A DNA stretch of 14,647 nucleotides from an uncultured Cytophagaceae bacterium (GTDB lineage: Bacteria; Bacteroidota; Bacteroidia; Cytophagales; Spirosomataceae), in assembly GCA_903960725.1 (NCBI GenBank), contig CAJCBY010000053.1, positions 1 to 14,647 on the forward strand. The letters run 5' to 3'. Made by a program: the position numbers and the translations under genes. Of the stretch, positions 14,256 through 14,647 are shown in pieces. How positions within the stretch are numbered: position 1 is the stretch's first letter; each line of letters begins with the position of its first letter. Under the pieces are notes generated by a model. It ran no database searches. It was not told where the DNA came from and saw nothing but the letters and a program-made list of their open reading frames with translations.

Positions 14256-14647
14256 ATGTTAGAATTAAAAAATATTTCCAAAAGTTATGGAACGCAATTA
14301 ATTCTAGACAACATCTCTTTGCAAGTCAAAGATGCAGAAATGGTTAGCATTCTAGGACCATCAGGATCTGGCAAAAGTACTTTGTTACAGATCATGGGCT
14401 TGCTAATGAAAGCAGATTCTGGACAGATATACTTAGATGGGATTAGTTATGAATCTTTAACAGAAAAAGATAAATCTACTTTTCGAAATCAGAATCTTGG
14501 TTTTGTATTTCAATTTCATAATCTGTTAGGTGAATTTTCCTGCGAAGAGAACATCAAGTTTCCTCTGTATATAAAAGGAACGAAGCTAAGTGAAGATGAT
14601 GTGGCATTGTTTGACAAAATTGTACAAACCTTAGGTATAGAACCTAT
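14256..14647 (+). CDS. lolD: LolD-type ABC transporter ATPase, N-terminal part (runs off right edge)
   Basis: By family this is the ATPase of the LolCDE complex, which extracts lipoproteins from the inner membrane and hands them to the outer-membrane route. It was translated by hand from ATG at 14256; 130 codons are present, ending in ...LGIEP. Walker A is GPSGSGKST (34-42), and the Q-loop region FVFQFHNLLGEFSCEEN (83-99, Q86) is very close to the LolD pattern, which favours LolD over other MacB-type or FtsE-type ATPases. The ABC signature, Walker B and H-loop fall outside the window. The start gives a normal family N-terminus (LELKNISKSYG). It is divergent from sucC across 95 bases and probably has its own promoter there. 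Lipoprotein sorting fits with tamL elsewhere in the window, though the genes are not linked as an operon. Confidence 0.9.
   Translation, partial: MLELKNISKSYGTQLILDNISLQVKDAEMVSILGPSGSGKSTLLQIMGLLMKADSGQIYLDGISYESLTEKDKSTFRNQNLGFVFQFHNLLGEFSCEENIKFPLYIKGTKLSEDDVALFDKIVQTLGIEP

Noticed and set aside
1..14647. Mobile element, CRISPR array, phage or defence island
   Set aside because: No transposase, integrase, direct-repeat array, att-like site or defence-domain protein is visible; the genes are core metabolism and envelope functions.

Overview
The window is chromosomal DNA of a low-GC Bacteroidota bacterium, probably in or near Cytophagales. The phylum call rests on three things: a lipoprotein form of the BamA/TamA barrel (TamL), which is a Bacteroidota trait; a promoter of the Bacteroidota type (TTG, 17-base spacer, TAnnTTTG) ahead of gltB; and gene starts that mostly lack Shine-Dalgarno sites. 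The order-level guess is weak. I see no transposase, integrase, tRNA, rRNA, CRISPR array or phage gene. Gene packing is dense and the longest gene-free stretch is about 200 bases.

Left part, minus strand (1-5071). gltB, the large subunit of glutamate synthase, runs off the left edge and holds 763 codons here. Its roughly 200-base upstream region carries a good promoter match followed by two perfect inverted repeats in the predicted mRNA leader. Upstream lies a tight four-gene run, transcribed right to left: a three-helix membrane protein with a degenerate von Willebrand A-like core, a small membrane-anchored helical protein, purC (purine synthesis), and a STAS-domain protein that has lost the usual phospho-acceptor serine.

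Middle part (5130-10078). On the plus strand, an AlaA-type alanine aminotransferase is translationally coupled by ATGA to a VUT/YhhQ-type queuosine-precursor transporter. This meets tail to tail a minus-strand SpoU/TrmH-family RNA 2'-O-methyltransferase. Head to head with that methyltransferase, with only three bases between the chosen starts, is tamL, an outer-membrane assembly barrel with a lipobox and a TTG start.

Right part, minus strand (10082-14160). A compact five-gene operon reads sucC (succinyl-CoA synthetase beta), a FAHD1-like fumarylacetoacetate-hydrolase-family enzyme, a Bcp-type peroxiredoxin, and the two halves of a split transketolase. Gaps are 1 to 10 bases. It links the TCA cycle, oxaloacetate/acylpyruvate clean-up, peroxide defence and the pentose phosphate pathway. 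Diverging from sucC is the start of a LolD-type ABC ATPase that runs off the right edge. The 95-base region between them holds two short palindromes.

Most of the window is core metabolism and envelope biogenesis. The least explained parts are the two small membrane proteins and the altered STAS protein flanking purC, and the structured gltB leader. I do not see a clearly new defence or mobile system.
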